A DNA stretch of 64,000 bases. It comes from Alisma plantago-aquatica. Lineage: Eukaryota; Streptophyta; Magnoliopsida; Alismatales; Alismataceae. Positions 48,188 to 59,879 of this stretch are shown here, piece after piece; positions within the stretch are counted from its first letter, which is position 1; every line of letters starts with the position of its first letter. Below the pieces are notes generated by a model. The model did no database searches and was not told the DNA's origin. It worked only from the letters and a program-made list of their open reading frames with translations. The position numbers were made by a program, and so were the translations under genes. Where the stretch lies: NCBI GenBank assembly GCA_963693085.1, contig OY856409.1, forward strand, positions 1,337,862,915 to 1,337,926,914, written 5' to 3'.

Positions 48188-48394
48188 GTAAATCCTATTT
48201 AGTACATTGCTTGATCTTTAATCACATAGACTTAATCAACATTGCTACTTGTATGATCCTAGTGATTATTATACTATTTGTATGGAGTCCGGCTTCATTG
48301 TAGATATCTATTATTGTGTTTGTTGGCCTAGAAACCCGTCCAAGATTTACTCATTAGGAGTAAATCTTGGATAGTCCCCAGTTTGGGACTGTTG

Positions 48395-48582
48395 TTGAAC
48401 ACCTAATCTCACTTAGGATGTAAGTGTATAATGTGTATTGGGTTTTCGAGAAAATTCCGGCGGCATTTCCCCGTTTGTTCTCTAAGTACATATGTACTTA
48501 GAGAACAGCGGGGAAATGCTGCCGAAATTTTCTCGAAAACCCAATACACATTATACACTTACTAGTGAGATTAGGTGTTCAA
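48395..48582. repeat. Long inverted repeat in array unit 1
   Basis: TTGAACACCTAATCTCACT on the left pairs with AGTGAGATTAGGTGTTCAA on the right; pairing continues through AATGTGTATTGGG and CTCTAAGTACATATG to a centre near 48489, with only a few mismatches and small bulges. Confidence 0.93.
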
Positions 48583-48843
48583 GGATGGGATAGGTGGTAC
48601 ACATTTATTATATATAAGAATGACATCACATGTGTTTTTTGGCTTAGAAAGTGAACAATCATTGTTCTTTATATTACTTGTACATTGGTATAAATTAGAA
48701 TGAACAATCACTAAATTATATACTGTTTGTATGGAGTCCGGCTTCATTGTAGATATCTATTATTGTGTTTGTTGGCCTAGAAACCCGTCCAAGATTTACT
48801 CATTAGGAGTAAATCTTGGATAGTCCCCGGTTTGGGACTGTTC

Positions 48844-49031
48844 TTGAATACCTAATCTCACTTAGGATGTAAGTGTATAATGTGTATTGGGTTTTTGAGA
48901 AAATTTTAGTAGAATTTCCCCGTTTGTTCTCTAAGTACATATGTATTTAGAGAACAGCGGGGAAATGGTGCCGAAATTTTCTTGAAAACCCAATACACAT
49001 TATACACTTACTAGTGAGAGTAGGTGTTCAA
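48844..49031. repeat. Long inverted repeat in array unit 2
   Basis: Same structure as unit 1. The left arm has extra changes (for example TTTTAGTAGAATTT) that are not matched in the right arm, so the arms drift independently. Confidence 0.92.
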
Positions 49032-49292
49032 GGATGGGATAGGTGGTACACATTTATTATATATAAGAATGACATCACATGTGTTTGTTGGCCTAGAAAG
49101 TGAACAATCATTGTTCTTTATATTACTTGTACATTGGTATCAATTAGAATGAACAATCACTAAATTATATATTGTTTATATGGAGTCCGGCTTCATTGTA
49201 GATATCTATTATTGTGTTTTTTGGCCTAGAAACCCGTCCAAGATTTACTCATTAGGAGTAAATCTTGGATAGTCCCCGGTTTGGGACTATTC

Positions 49293-49480
49293 TTGAACAC
49301 CTAATCTCACTTAGGATGTAAGTGTATAATGTGTATTGATTTTTCGAGAAAATTTCGGCAGCATTTCCCCATTTTTTCTATAAGTACATATGTACTTAGA
49401 GAATAGCGGGGAAATGCTGCCGAAATTTTCTTGAAAACCCAATACACATTATACACTTACTAGTGAGATTAGGTGTTCAA
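49293..49480. repeat. Long inverted repeat in array unit 3
   Basis: Same structure as unit 1 with a few substitutions near the centre. Confidence 0.92.
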
Positions 49481-49741
49481 GGATGGGATAGGTGGTACAC
49501 ATTTATTATATATAAGAATGACATCACATGTGTTTGTTGGCCTAGAAAGTGAACAATCATTGTTCTTTATATTACTTGTACATTGGTATAAATTAGAATG
49601 AACAATCACTAAATTCTATATTGTTTGTATGGAGTCCGGCTTCATTGTAGATATCTATTATTGTGTTTGTTGGCCTAGAAACTCGTCCAAGATTTACTCA
49701 TTAGGAGTAAATCTTGGATAGTCCCCGGTTTGGGACTGTTC

Positions 49742-49929
49742 TTGAACACCTAATCTCACTTAGGATGTAAGTGTATAATGTGTATTGGGTTTTCGAGAAA
49801 ATTTCGGTAGCATTTCCCCGTTTGTTCTCTAAGTACATATGTACTTAGAGAACAGCGGGGAAATGCTGCCGAAATTTTCTTAAAAACCCAATACACATTA
49901 TACACTTACTAGTGAGAGTAGGTGTTCAA
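49742..49929. repeat. Long inverted repeat in array unit 4
   Basis: Same structure as unit 1; the unit ends soon after it. Confidence 0.92.
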
Positions 49930-50065
49930 GGATGGGATAGGTGGTACACATTTATTATATATAAGAATGACATCATATGTGTTTGTTGGAGTAAATCTTG
50001 GATAGGATGTAAGTGTATACCCTAATCTTGTCCTAATATATACTTGTTTTCTCTTTGATCGTAGA

Positions 50066-53000
50066 ATGGATAGATCATGGATGTCCATTCGCAATCGCTG
50101 CACCCCAGAGTTTATATCTGGTCTTGATCAGTTTGTTAGATTTGCCGAGGAACATAGGAAAAAACCTACAGATAGGTTCTATTGTCCATGTAGGCATTGC
50201 GGTAATAACTTGAAAGTCAACACTGGTGAGGAAATCAAAATTCATGTCATGTACAACGGGATTGTACAAGGCTATACAGAATGGAACTGGCATGGAGAGA
50301 TTTCAAACTCGAAACCAGTAGATGTCGATAGCAGTGCTTGGGTGGAAGAAGAAATTGCCTCTGATGACGTAGATGTGAACGAACCAGTTCCAATAGACAT
50401 CGTTGATGTGATGCTGGATAGTTGTAGGGTAGAGCACACCGATCCACCTCCTATCTTTAGAAACATTGTGCATGATGATGAGATACCGTTATACACTGGC
50501 TGTGCTAAGTTTACGAAGCTTAGCGCTGTGTTGAGATTGTATAAGTTGAAAGCTAACAATAGATGGAGCGACAAAAGCTTCACTTAATTGTTGACTTTGT
50601 TGAAAGAAATGCTTCCTGAAAGAAACGAGCTGCCAATCTCAACATACCGGGTAAAGAAAATGTTGTGCCCAATGGGAATGGAGGCCAAGAAGATACATGC
50701 ATGCCTGAATGATTGTGTATTATTTCAAAAGGACTATGTAGATTTGAAAGATTGTCCAAAATGTGGTGCGTCACAGTATAAACTGACGACTTCGGGGGAG
50801 TCCAAAACCGGTTCTCCTGCCAAGGTGTTGTGGTATCTACCTATAATATCACGGTTTCAACGCTTGTTTGCAAATTCGAAAGATGCGAAGAATTTGAGGT
50901 GGCATGCAGATGTTAAGAAAAATAATGATGGGATCCTACGACATGCGTCTGATTCCCCACAGTGGAAGAAGATTGATCTATTGTACCCCAAATTTGGTGA
51001 AGAAGATAGGAATCTAAGACTTGGGCTTTGTACAGATGGGATGAATCCGTACGGGACATTGAGCAGCCAACATAGCACTTGGCCAGTCATGCTTGCTATA
51101 TACAATCTTCCTCCCTGGCTGTGTATGAAAAATAAGTATGTTATGTTGTCGTTGTTGATATCGGGCCTTAAACAACCCGGAAATGATATCGATGTTTATC
51201 TTGAACCTCTAATTGATGACTTAAAGAAACTTTGGGCTGAAGGTGTGATGACCTATGATGCTTCAGGAAGAGAGACATTTCATTTGTACGCTATGTTGTT
51301 TTGCACTATTAATGACTTTCCAGCATATGGGAATTTGTCTGGATATAGTGTCAAAGAAGCTAAAGCGTGTCCTATATGTGAAGAAAACACTGATTCAATA
51401 AGACTAAAACATGGCAGAAAGACTGTATATCTTGGTCATCGAAGGTTTCTTTCAAAATTTCATCTGTATCGTAGGAAGCGCAAAGCATTTAATGGATGGA
51501 ATGATGAACAGAGTGCACCTAAACCTATACCAGGGGATGTTGTTTATGAAAGAGTAAAAGACATTGTCAATGAATTTGGTAAGAAATCACAATGTAGTAT
51601 GGCCACACGGAGTGACAATTTTTCATTCAAGAAGAAGTCAATATTTTGGGATCTTCCTTATTGGAGTTCTTTGACAATCAGGCATTGTATTGATGTAATG
51701 CACGTTGAGAAAAATGTCTGTGATAGCATCATTGGTACTCTGTTAAATATACCAGGTAAGACTAAAGATGGGATAAAATCCAGACTGGACCTACGTGAAA
51801 TGGGAATAAGGTCAGAATTAACAGAATTACGTGAAATGGGTAATAAAAGAACATACTTACCTCCCGCTTGTTACACGTTGTCTAGAAAGGAGAAGATAGC
51901 TTTTTGTGAATGCTTGGTAAATGTTAAGGTGCCACATGGTTACTCATCCAACATCCGTAGATTGGTATCAATGAAAGATCTGAAGTTGATAGGTCTTAAA
52001 TCTCATGATTGTCACACTATAATGCAACAAATATTGCCCGTGGCAATTCGATCTATATTGCCGAAGCATGTAAGGGTTTGCAATCACCAGACTTTATTTC
52101 TTTTTCAACAGTCTATGCAGCAAAGTTATTGACCCTGATACTCTCGATAATTTGCAAAGAGAAGTGGTTGTTACCCTATGTCAGCTTGAGATGTATTTCC
52201 CTCCTTCGTTCTTTGATATCATGGTACATCTTGTTGTCCACTTGACTAGGGAAGTGAAAATGTTGGGACCAGTTTTCTTGCATTGGATGTATCTCTTTGA
52301 ACGATACATGAGCGTTTTTAAAGGTGATGTTCGAAACCGTTATCGGCCTGAAGGGAGTATTATTGAAGGTTATGTGGCGAGAGAGGTTATGGATTTTTGC
52401 AATGACTTTCTGAGTGGTAATAACACTCATGTTAATGACAAGAATATTGAGGAGGGCAAAGGAATTTTGGGATCACGGGTGAAAGTAATCAGCCGTGAGC
52501 AGTTGGAACAAGCTCACTTGTATATTTTACACAACATGAACGAAGTGAGTGTTTATATCGAGGAACATACCAATTTCATCAAGAGACAACATCCTCGAGC
52601 AAGTTCAATGTGTCTTGCTAGAGAGCATAATAAGACTTTTACTAAGTGGTTTGAAGATAAAGTCTTACATCAACTATCTCAAACACCAAATGATATTACA
52701 GAAACTATCAAATTCCTCGCCTTTAAACCAAAACTGAATGTTATGTCTTATGAAGGGTTTGACATTAATGGGTTCACATATTACACAAAGCGCCAAGATG
52801 ATAAGAGTGTCGTCCAAAATAGTGGGGTCACTCTTCAAGCGTCGACTATGTATTTTGCAAGTGCAAAGGATAAGAGTCCACGTGAAGCTAAAATGTCATA
52901 TTACGGTGTCATTGAAGACATATGGGAGTTTGACTACATAGATTTCAGAATTCTGCTCTTTAAATGTAATTGGGTTGATAACACCAAAGGAGTTATAGTG

Positions 53001-53183
53001 GATGAATTGGGTTTCACTTTGGTGAACTTTGAAAAGATTGGCGAGAAGGGTGAACCATTCATATTGGCATCACAGGTGAAACAAATATTCTATATCGATG
53101 ATCCTGCAAATGATAAATGGTCAGTTGTTCTTCATGGTAAAAGACAGTTCATTGAAGATCCTATAGATGAAGAAGAGTACTAG
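50066..53183 (+). pseudogene. CACTA-B transposase (tnp2 family), nearly intact
   Basis: Starts MDRSWMSIRN just after a splice acceptor. Domains: transposase-associated N-terminal region with YCPCRHCG (residues about 1-80); tnp2 core with a Cys pair in DCPKCG, KVLWYLPIISRF, LCTDGMNPYG, TINDFPAYGNLSG and CPICEE (about 150-520); DUF4218-like region with LKSHDCHTIMQQILP, CQLEMYFPPSFFD and NRYRPEG; DUF4216-like region with MSYYGVIEDIWEFDY. The first frame continues after a single TAA at 50585-50587. One extra base near 52079 shifts the frame where CACTA-A reads RNAITKLC. The TAG at 53181 cuts off the acidic tail seen in CACTA-A. The Asp residues in DGMNP and NDFPA are likely catalytic (inference). 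The rest is open, so inactivation looks recent. Confidence 0.95.
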
Positions 53184-53329
53184 GATAAGTATGATGACTC
53201 CAGTCCATTCTCAGTTGGGTTGCCAACTCCATAAAATATTGAAGCTAATGATGACTTATATGTGCGTAGAGATCACAATGAAGGATTGTTAATTGATAAA
53301 AGATCACAATTTTAGAGACATGTATGTTT

Positions 53330-53457
53330 ATACAAATGCTAAATGTTTGCCTTTTTCTAGTTAATACAAATGCTAAATGTTTGCCTTTTTCTAGTTAATA
53401 CAAATGCTAAATGTTTGCCTTTTTCTAGTTAATACAAATGCTAAATGTTTGCCTTTT
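53330..53457 (+). repeat. 34-bp tandem repeat, 3.8 copies
   Basis: Units start at 53330, 53364, 53398 and 53432 with ATACAAATGCTAAATGTTTG. The copies are practically identical, so the array is young. It lies between the two CACTA-B genes. Confidence 0.95.
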
Positions 53458-53472
53458 TAATGACATTTTCAG

Positions 53473-56400
53473 ATGGCTGACCATGATGAGCATGATGAGC
53501 ATGAAGTCCATGATGAGCATGCTGTCCATGACGAGCATGGCGAGGATACCAATGTAAGTTCTAAAAACATATCCTGTATTTCTATAAATTCATTATCTTC
53601 TAGTTATGTCATATATCCTATATTTCTATATTGGGCTAATTCTTTGTGTTTATTTTTGTCAAATTTTAGGTTGATGATGCACATGAACCCACTGAAGCAC
53701 TGGAGCAACTTGATGCGCAGCACCAAAAACTTAACAAGAAAAGGGTATCACTCTGTTGAAGAAGTTAATAGTGCTGAGTGGCAGTGGATCCAAATTGGTT
53801 GTTGAGTTTGATAATGGAGGAAATGCAATTGGAGTGAACCGCAATAATTTTGTAAACTATCTTGGGTGTGTCACTTGAAGCCATTGTGGTGTTAAGTATG
53901 ATAATTGGCATAAAGTTCCTCAGGCGAAGAAAGACTTGATATGGAAAGATTTATGCGTGAGTTATTATTATTTGAAATTCTATTTTGTAGATTACAAATT
54001 ATATTATTTGCAATTTTATTTTTGGATACTAGTTAATAAGAATTCTATTTTACAGAATCTGTTTGCATTGGATGAGAAGCTACATCGTAAAAGCGTGATG
54101 CAATGCACTGGAAAGATGCTTAGGAACTATAGGACAAATCTGAACAGAGAATACATAAAAGATGGTGATAAGAAGAAGAAGTCAGCCCTTGAACAGTGGA
54201 ACTTCTTGGACAAAGAAGATTGGGACAATTTTGTTGCTTTAAGAAAATCTGAAGAATTCAAGGTATTAGGTGTCACTCCCAATTTAATTAATATACGTTG
54301 TATTCACCTATTCAAGATTAACATTTAGTGCTACTAACCAAATCATTAATGTGCATACTAACTAGGCCCTCAGTGACGTGCAAAAAGCAAGGCGTGCACT
54401 AAATGTGCATGACCACACTATGGGTCCAAAGGGCTATGCAAGCGTTCGCCAAAGACTACAGGCGGAGTATGCGGCTACTCAGGAGTCTGCTGCTACTCAG
54501 GAGTCTGCTACACCCATGCCTCGCCATGATATCTGGATAGCTGGGAGGCAAAACAAGAAGGGTAAAATAAAGAAGCCCGTAACTGCTGAGGCGGCTGCGA
54601 AAATGGTAAAATACAACTCTTAGAGCAATCGTTTGAATATTGATTATTTGTGGTGTTAACTTACCAATTTTTGTTGATGGTGATTAGCGGGAGCTGCACG
54701 AGCAGAGGAAACAAGGCACGTTCATCCCTCAGGGCACAAGGGATGAATTGACAGTTGCTCTGGGTAACCCAGAGCATCCTAGACGTGTTAGGGGTGCAGG
54801 CACTGGTGTGGGCATCAAAGCATTCTTTGGGCCATCCCAGCGCAAACCCAGAGCGGGACTTTCACAAGAAGAGGTAACCTATTCTTTTTTTAGAATGTTA
54901 CTGCAAAAGGGAATTCAATAATAAGAAGCTAATATTTCTTTTATCCATGTATAGGAGAATAAGAGAGTCGAGGATATAGTTGCCAAGAAGGTCAATGATA
55001 TAGTTGCTGAGAAGGTCAAGGAAGAAATAGTGCGGTGGCAGACATCTCAGGCTTCCAATCAGCCTATGGCGACCCACTCTTCTCCTGATGTACAAACTGT
55101 GAGTAATCCTGGAGACCCATCGCCTAGCACGTCTCCTGTAAGTATTGTTTATGACATTCTACTTAGTCTTTTCAAGATGATATGTTTTCAAGATGATATG
55201 TATATATGTATAATATTTTTTACGTAAATTTGTAGGCATTGAAGCCATGCCGCTTAAGAATGCAAGACTATGTTGTTGCAGAGGCGCAGGCTTACCCGTC
55301 CCTTCCTGGGGCAATGTTTCACGGGACTCCAATGCCGCAGGGCTACGTTTGTGTGAGCCCGATACGTGTATTACCCGATTGGAGGGAAGCTGCATTGCCA
55401 TATCCCCACCCAGATATTGATACACTTGCTGAGGCAGAAGGCGGGGTGATATTGTGGCCCAAAGCAGATGTCGTCTACACTACTGAAATTGTAAGATAAA
55501 TTTACATTACTTTAGATTGTTAATGTGTATATATGAGGTCAACTGATCTGAAATTATATATATAGGTTAAAAAGAAGACACCCACAGCACCTAGGCCTCC
55601 ACCTCTACTTCCTGCATTACCAAGTTGGGTTCCAACTGACCTAAAATACCCGTTAGGTCCTGCTTGTAGGGGAATGGCATGTTGGCTACGTGCACATAAT
55701 ATACATTGTCATATAATTGTTTCTTTAGATGCAGATTATGTAGGTCAATCATACGATAGCTCTTTATTTATACAAGATATTATTGAGTTGTTTATGTATG
55801 ATTGGCTGAATACATCGATGATAGAGACATGGATAAGGTGAGATCTTGTTTATACATCCATATACCTTGTGTAAGATCTGATGATCTGGTTTCTTATATA
55901 TTAATGCATACATAATACTTGTTTTGCAGCTACTTAGTCGAAGATCAATGCAAACAATTTGCATTTGATCATGTGGGATTTTTTATTCCATCATTGATTA
56001 GTATGGTAGCTAAAGACCCCGATAGTGTTCAACAATACTGTATAGATGCTTTTACAATTTTCAGTCAGCAAAACAAGACGATAATAATAGCTCCATTCAA
56101 TGTCAAGTAAGTTTACTTTATTTATAATTTGGACTTAAGCAAATTCCATTTTTATTGTGCATTTTGAGTTATTAATTTTTAACTTTTTTACCTCTAGCAG
56201 TAGACATTGGGAGTTACTAGTTATTGCCCCCAGGACGTTCACTGTTTATTATCTAGATCCTGCGGGAAGTATATTGAACACTAAAATTGGACACATATTG
56301 AGAATGCCATTATTCTGGTGAGAAATATTTCATTTTTATATCTGTTAACATCTGTTATTACATTACTATTTAATTATGCAATTTATTGTGTTACATTAAC

Positions 56401-56921
56401 ATGTAGGAGTTTAGATGCATTCAAAAATACTGGAGGAAATATCCCAAGGAGAAAGAACCAACCAATAATTTGGGAGAATGTAAAAGTAAGTTCCCGACTC
56501 CAATGTATATATTATTTATGTGAACTGTGCTTAGTTGTATTTTTTAATATTTTGTATGTTTCAATTTATAGTGCGCTACACAAGACAATGGCTGGGCATG
56601 CACATACTATGTGATGCGATTTATGCAGATGATTATCCGACATGCCGCATTGGATATTACTACCATACATGAGGTATTATATATAGTATCATTAGTTAGT
56701 ATGAAATATATCAATCTTATTTTTATATTATTACTTATATATATACATCATTCTCTTTGCAGATGTTTAAAACTGACCACACTATAGGTAAACGCTTAAA
56801 AAATGTACATTCTCCATATACGATGGAAGCATTAAATGATATAAGAGAAGAATGGGCAAAAGCCATACAAGCAGTGGCGATTGTAAGATATAATTGGGAT
56901 GCTGATAGCGATGCTGAATGA
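53473..56921 (+). pseudogene. CACTA-B second gene: Transposase_24-like N-terminus plus Ulp1-type cysteine protease
   Basis: Plus-strand multi-exon gene. Exon 1 (53473-53554) encodes an odd acidic/His repeat (HDEHDEHEVHDEH). The next exon has a frame change near 53745 and a stop near 53877. Later exons are open with good GT/AG borders: LHRKSVMQCTGKMLRNYRTN (about 54056-54260), ALGNPEHPRRVRGAG (about 54688-54871), SPIRVLPDWREAALPY (about 55235-55492), then the C48 protease at about 55565-55838, 55930-56107, 56199-56318, 56405-56487, 56570-56673 and 56762-56921. HWELLVIAP carries the catalytic His and ACTYYVMRFM the Cys; the usual Asp-Cys-Gly is Ala-Cys-Thr. The C-terminus is NDIREEWAKAIQ followed by DADSDAE and TGA. 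It probably acts in the nucleus beside the transposase; its role is unproven. Confidence 0.85.
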
Positions 56922-57061
56922 TATTTTGTAAATGAATATTTTCGAATATTTATACATGTCTGAATGTTTCTACATGTATTTGAATGTTTCTACATGTGTG
57001 AATGTGAGAATTGAATTGATGTTTGAATGTATCTACTTGTGTGAAAAAATATTTGTTGATT

Positions 57062-57176
57062 TTGCAGGTTTGTGGCTTGTTTGTAGGTTGATATCAATGG
57101 ATGTCGTAAACCTGCAGTTCAGAAAACTAAACTGCAGGTTCTCATCCTGCTGACCAGCCACAGCAGGCCTGCAAAC
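57062..57176 (+). other. Nested hairpins downstream of the Ulp1 gene
   Basis: ACCTGCAGTT (57110-57119) pairs with AACTGCAGGT (57130-57139). Around it, TTGCAGG and TGTGGCT on the left pair with AGCCACA and CCTGCAA on the right (57156-57175). It lies in the likely 3' untranslated region; a role in 3' end formation or RNA stability is possible. Confidence 0.6.
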
Positions 57177-57194
57177 TGATAAGAAAAAAAATTA

Positions 57195-57674
57195 AAGTAT
57201 AGGCGTCGGTTATTTATAAAAAACCGTCATCAAAGGCCTATAGTGTCGGTTATTAAATAAACACCGATGCCTAATGTGGCCACGGCCGTGGTGGAAATGG
57301 CGTCCCTTATTCGTATAAAACCGACGCCTATAGGATATATAGCATTGGTTGTTTAGTCGATAACCGACGTAGAAAGTGTCCTAGATGGCGCCCTTTTTTT
57401 ATGGTGCAAACCCTTTTGGCGTCGGCATATTACATATATAACTGACGCCTACAATTTATATAGCGGCGGTTTTTTAGTTGACAAACAACGCAGAAAGTGT
57501 CCCTTTTGGCATCAGTTTTGTATATACAACTGACGCCTATAGATTAAATAGTTGTTGCTTAAAAAACTGACGCCGAAGTGTTCGACCTTTAGCGGCGCCC
57601 ACATAGGCGTCGCTTGAAAACCTTCGTTAAATGGGGTTAAATAACTGACGCCAAAAGCGTGTTCTGTAGTAGTG
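57195..57674 (+). repeat. CACTA-B right subterminal and terminal repeats
   Basis: Repeated GGCGTCGGTTATTTA and AACYGACGCC words, partly in inverted pairs, mirroring the left end, finishing with the terminal inverted repeat TTCTGTAGTAGTG. Confidence 0.9.
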
Positions 57675-58189
57675 TCATCAAGTACAATTCTACTTCTTAA
57701 CAAGTTCATTATCATGATTATAGAATCTGGGTATTTGAACCCTTATCTCATCATAGAACACTTGTTACCACTTATTAGGTAATTTCATACCTTCAGGTCA
57801 TCTGACCAAGGACATTATAATTCTTTCTACACAAAGTATTGCACATAGTTCACAAAGCTCATTTCACCTCTTATTACCCCTTAATAGGCAACAAGGCATA
57901 TCATGGCTTATGAAGCTCATAAACAATCTAAGATAATTAGCACATCATGTAACACACATGATTCATTAATTGTAGGTTACCTCTCACTAAGCAACAAGGC
58001 ATAGGAATGCTTATAAGGCCTATAGAACATTTTCAATATACAGAACATCATAGCCCATACCTGGATATGCTCATATTTTCAACATATCTGCATGATTAGT
58101 AATCATGATACAATTACATATCAGTGCCATGCAATACAAGGATTATCTTATTACATTCATAACCCATTAGTCTGTATTTGAGCTTCTCA

Positions 58190-59290
58190 TAGGATTACTC
58201 TGTGTTAGAACTTCACTTAGCATCACCCTGTATTAGGGTTTCACATAGCATTAACTTGTATTAGGGTTCACATAGCAAGGAATCAATATGGATAACATAA
58301 GTATTCAATCATACTTATTTATTCTCAACATTCATCATTAAATGATTTATCAGCACAGATCATGAGTTTCTCTCTCATCTTTGCCAGAATATGATTACAT
58401 CATAGTTTATGGGTTTGGGTTAACCTTTTCATAAGGCATGTTATCCTACATTCAACAGGGTGCATTACATCTCAATGTGACCATTGACATGACACATCTC
58501 ATGTGTCATTCATCCAATTATATTAGACTTATAACACACCAAGTATACCAGTATTGGGGTGTTGGATGTGATATCTATCATATCTTGGTGTATCACTTTC
58601 CTTAACACCTTTATCTTACTTGAGATCATCCACTTAGCTTGTATTAGGGTATTCTCCATCCTAATACTTTATGCACCAGTTCATCACATTTATCATGTAA
58701 TGTATTGGTCATTAGTTACTCACTTAGATTATACATCCATTGCCAATACTATGGACTCATCTTTGAGTTTAAGAACTATTAATATAAGGATATCCATCAT
58801 CAAACTCTCTAGGTGTTACATTTGTCAAAACATTAATCACTATTCCATTATTAGGAGTAGTATTATCCATATTTATAATTTGAGGATTCACATAGCATAT
58901 TTCATAAATTTATGGATTTCACATAGTATTACTCTTTAATAGAGTTTTACATAATCATCCTTCTATATCAGGGTTTCACCTAGTATTATGTGAAATTAGG
59001 ATTTCACAACACATCACCCAGTGATAGGTCTTCACATAGAATTAGTATCACTATCCTATATTAGGGTTTTATGCACCTTAGCCCAATTTAGGGATTAAGG
59101 TTTTCCATTCACATCCAAGTAAGGTTTCTATTATCTCATACCCAAATTAGGGTTAGGATGTACAATTCCCATTAAATTAGGGTTTCCTTCATTGTTACAC
59201 TAAGTTAGGGTTACATCATCACCCTGGATTATGATTTCACTGAGATTAGCCCTAGTTTAGGGTTTCACATAGCCTTGCCCTAAATTAGGG
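58190..59290. repeat. Irregular GGGTTTCACATAG word array
   Basis: Short words such as TAGGGTTTCACATAGCATTA and ATTAGGGTT recur about every 30-60 bases with variable spacers. A related wording (GTTCACATAGC) makes up the 63-bp array at 62493, so both may stem from one ancestral motif. Confidence 0.6.
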
Positions 59291-59879
59291 TCAAGGTACA
59301 TCAATCTTTTCAATAAGGATTTCATGATCTCATATTATGGATCAAACCCTGATTACACATTTATTCATAATGAGAGAATTAGGGCTTATTAAGTAAGCAA
59401 TCATTTCTCCCATTCACTCTCCCTCTCATCCTCTCTAGGATGTTAATCACTCCAAGATTGATCTATGGTTAACTCTTCACTTAAGTACACATAGTTAGGG
59501 TTAACCTTCTTAATCATCACGGGTCTGCATCATTACTAATCACATAGCTAATTGTTCTTTAATCATATTAGATATCCAAATGGTCTAATCAATTAAACCA
59601 TCAATTATATAAGGAATTCAAAAGAATTGACCAATTAAACTTTCAATTCCATAAAGTGATAAATTGGGTTAACCATTGAAATCTTCAAATGCATTAAGTA
59701 TCCAAATAGGTTAACCATATTGGACCTTCAATTACATGAGATATTCAAATGGATTAATCATGTTGATCTTCACAATATTAATTACTTAGACCCTCAATGA
59801 TCTTGGTTCTCATAAATGAATTGGTTGAAAACCATTTGAACAAGTTGTACTTGAAACCAATTGGACAAAAATAGGTATT

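Larger units (their letters stand above)
48281..49990 (+). repeat. 449-bp tandem array, 3.8 copies, each with hairpins
   Basis: Units start with TATGGAGTCCGGCTTCATTG at 48281, 48730, 49179 and 49629, so the period is 449-450; the last unit breaks off near 49990. Each unit holds a long near-perfect inverted repeat of about 188 bases, a 14-base stem-loop (TCCAAGATTTACTC with its complement) and the palindrome GAACAATCATTGTTC. The array is non-coding. Confidence 0.95.
48188..50064 (+). other. Leader intron of the CACTA-B transposase gene
   Basis: GTAAAT donor at 48188 and CGTAG acceptor at 50064, two bases before the tnp2 start codon. Almost all of the intron is the 449-bp tandem array. Confidence 0.5.
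47087..57674 (+). mobile_element. CACTA-B: 10.6-kb CACTA (En/Spm) DNA transposon
   Basis: The ends CACTACTACAGAA are identical and inverted over 13 bases. TCA lies on both sides (47084-47086 and 57675-57677). Inside: subterminal arrays built on GTCGGTTAT, a GC-rich leader with at least two untranslated exons, a leader intron holding a 449-bp tandem array, a tnp2 transposase (50066-53183) and a Transposase_24/Ulp1 gene (53473-56921). The coding regions are less damaged than in CACTA-A and it interrupts the youngest LTR element, so it is probably the most recent insertion in the window. Confidence 0.96.
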
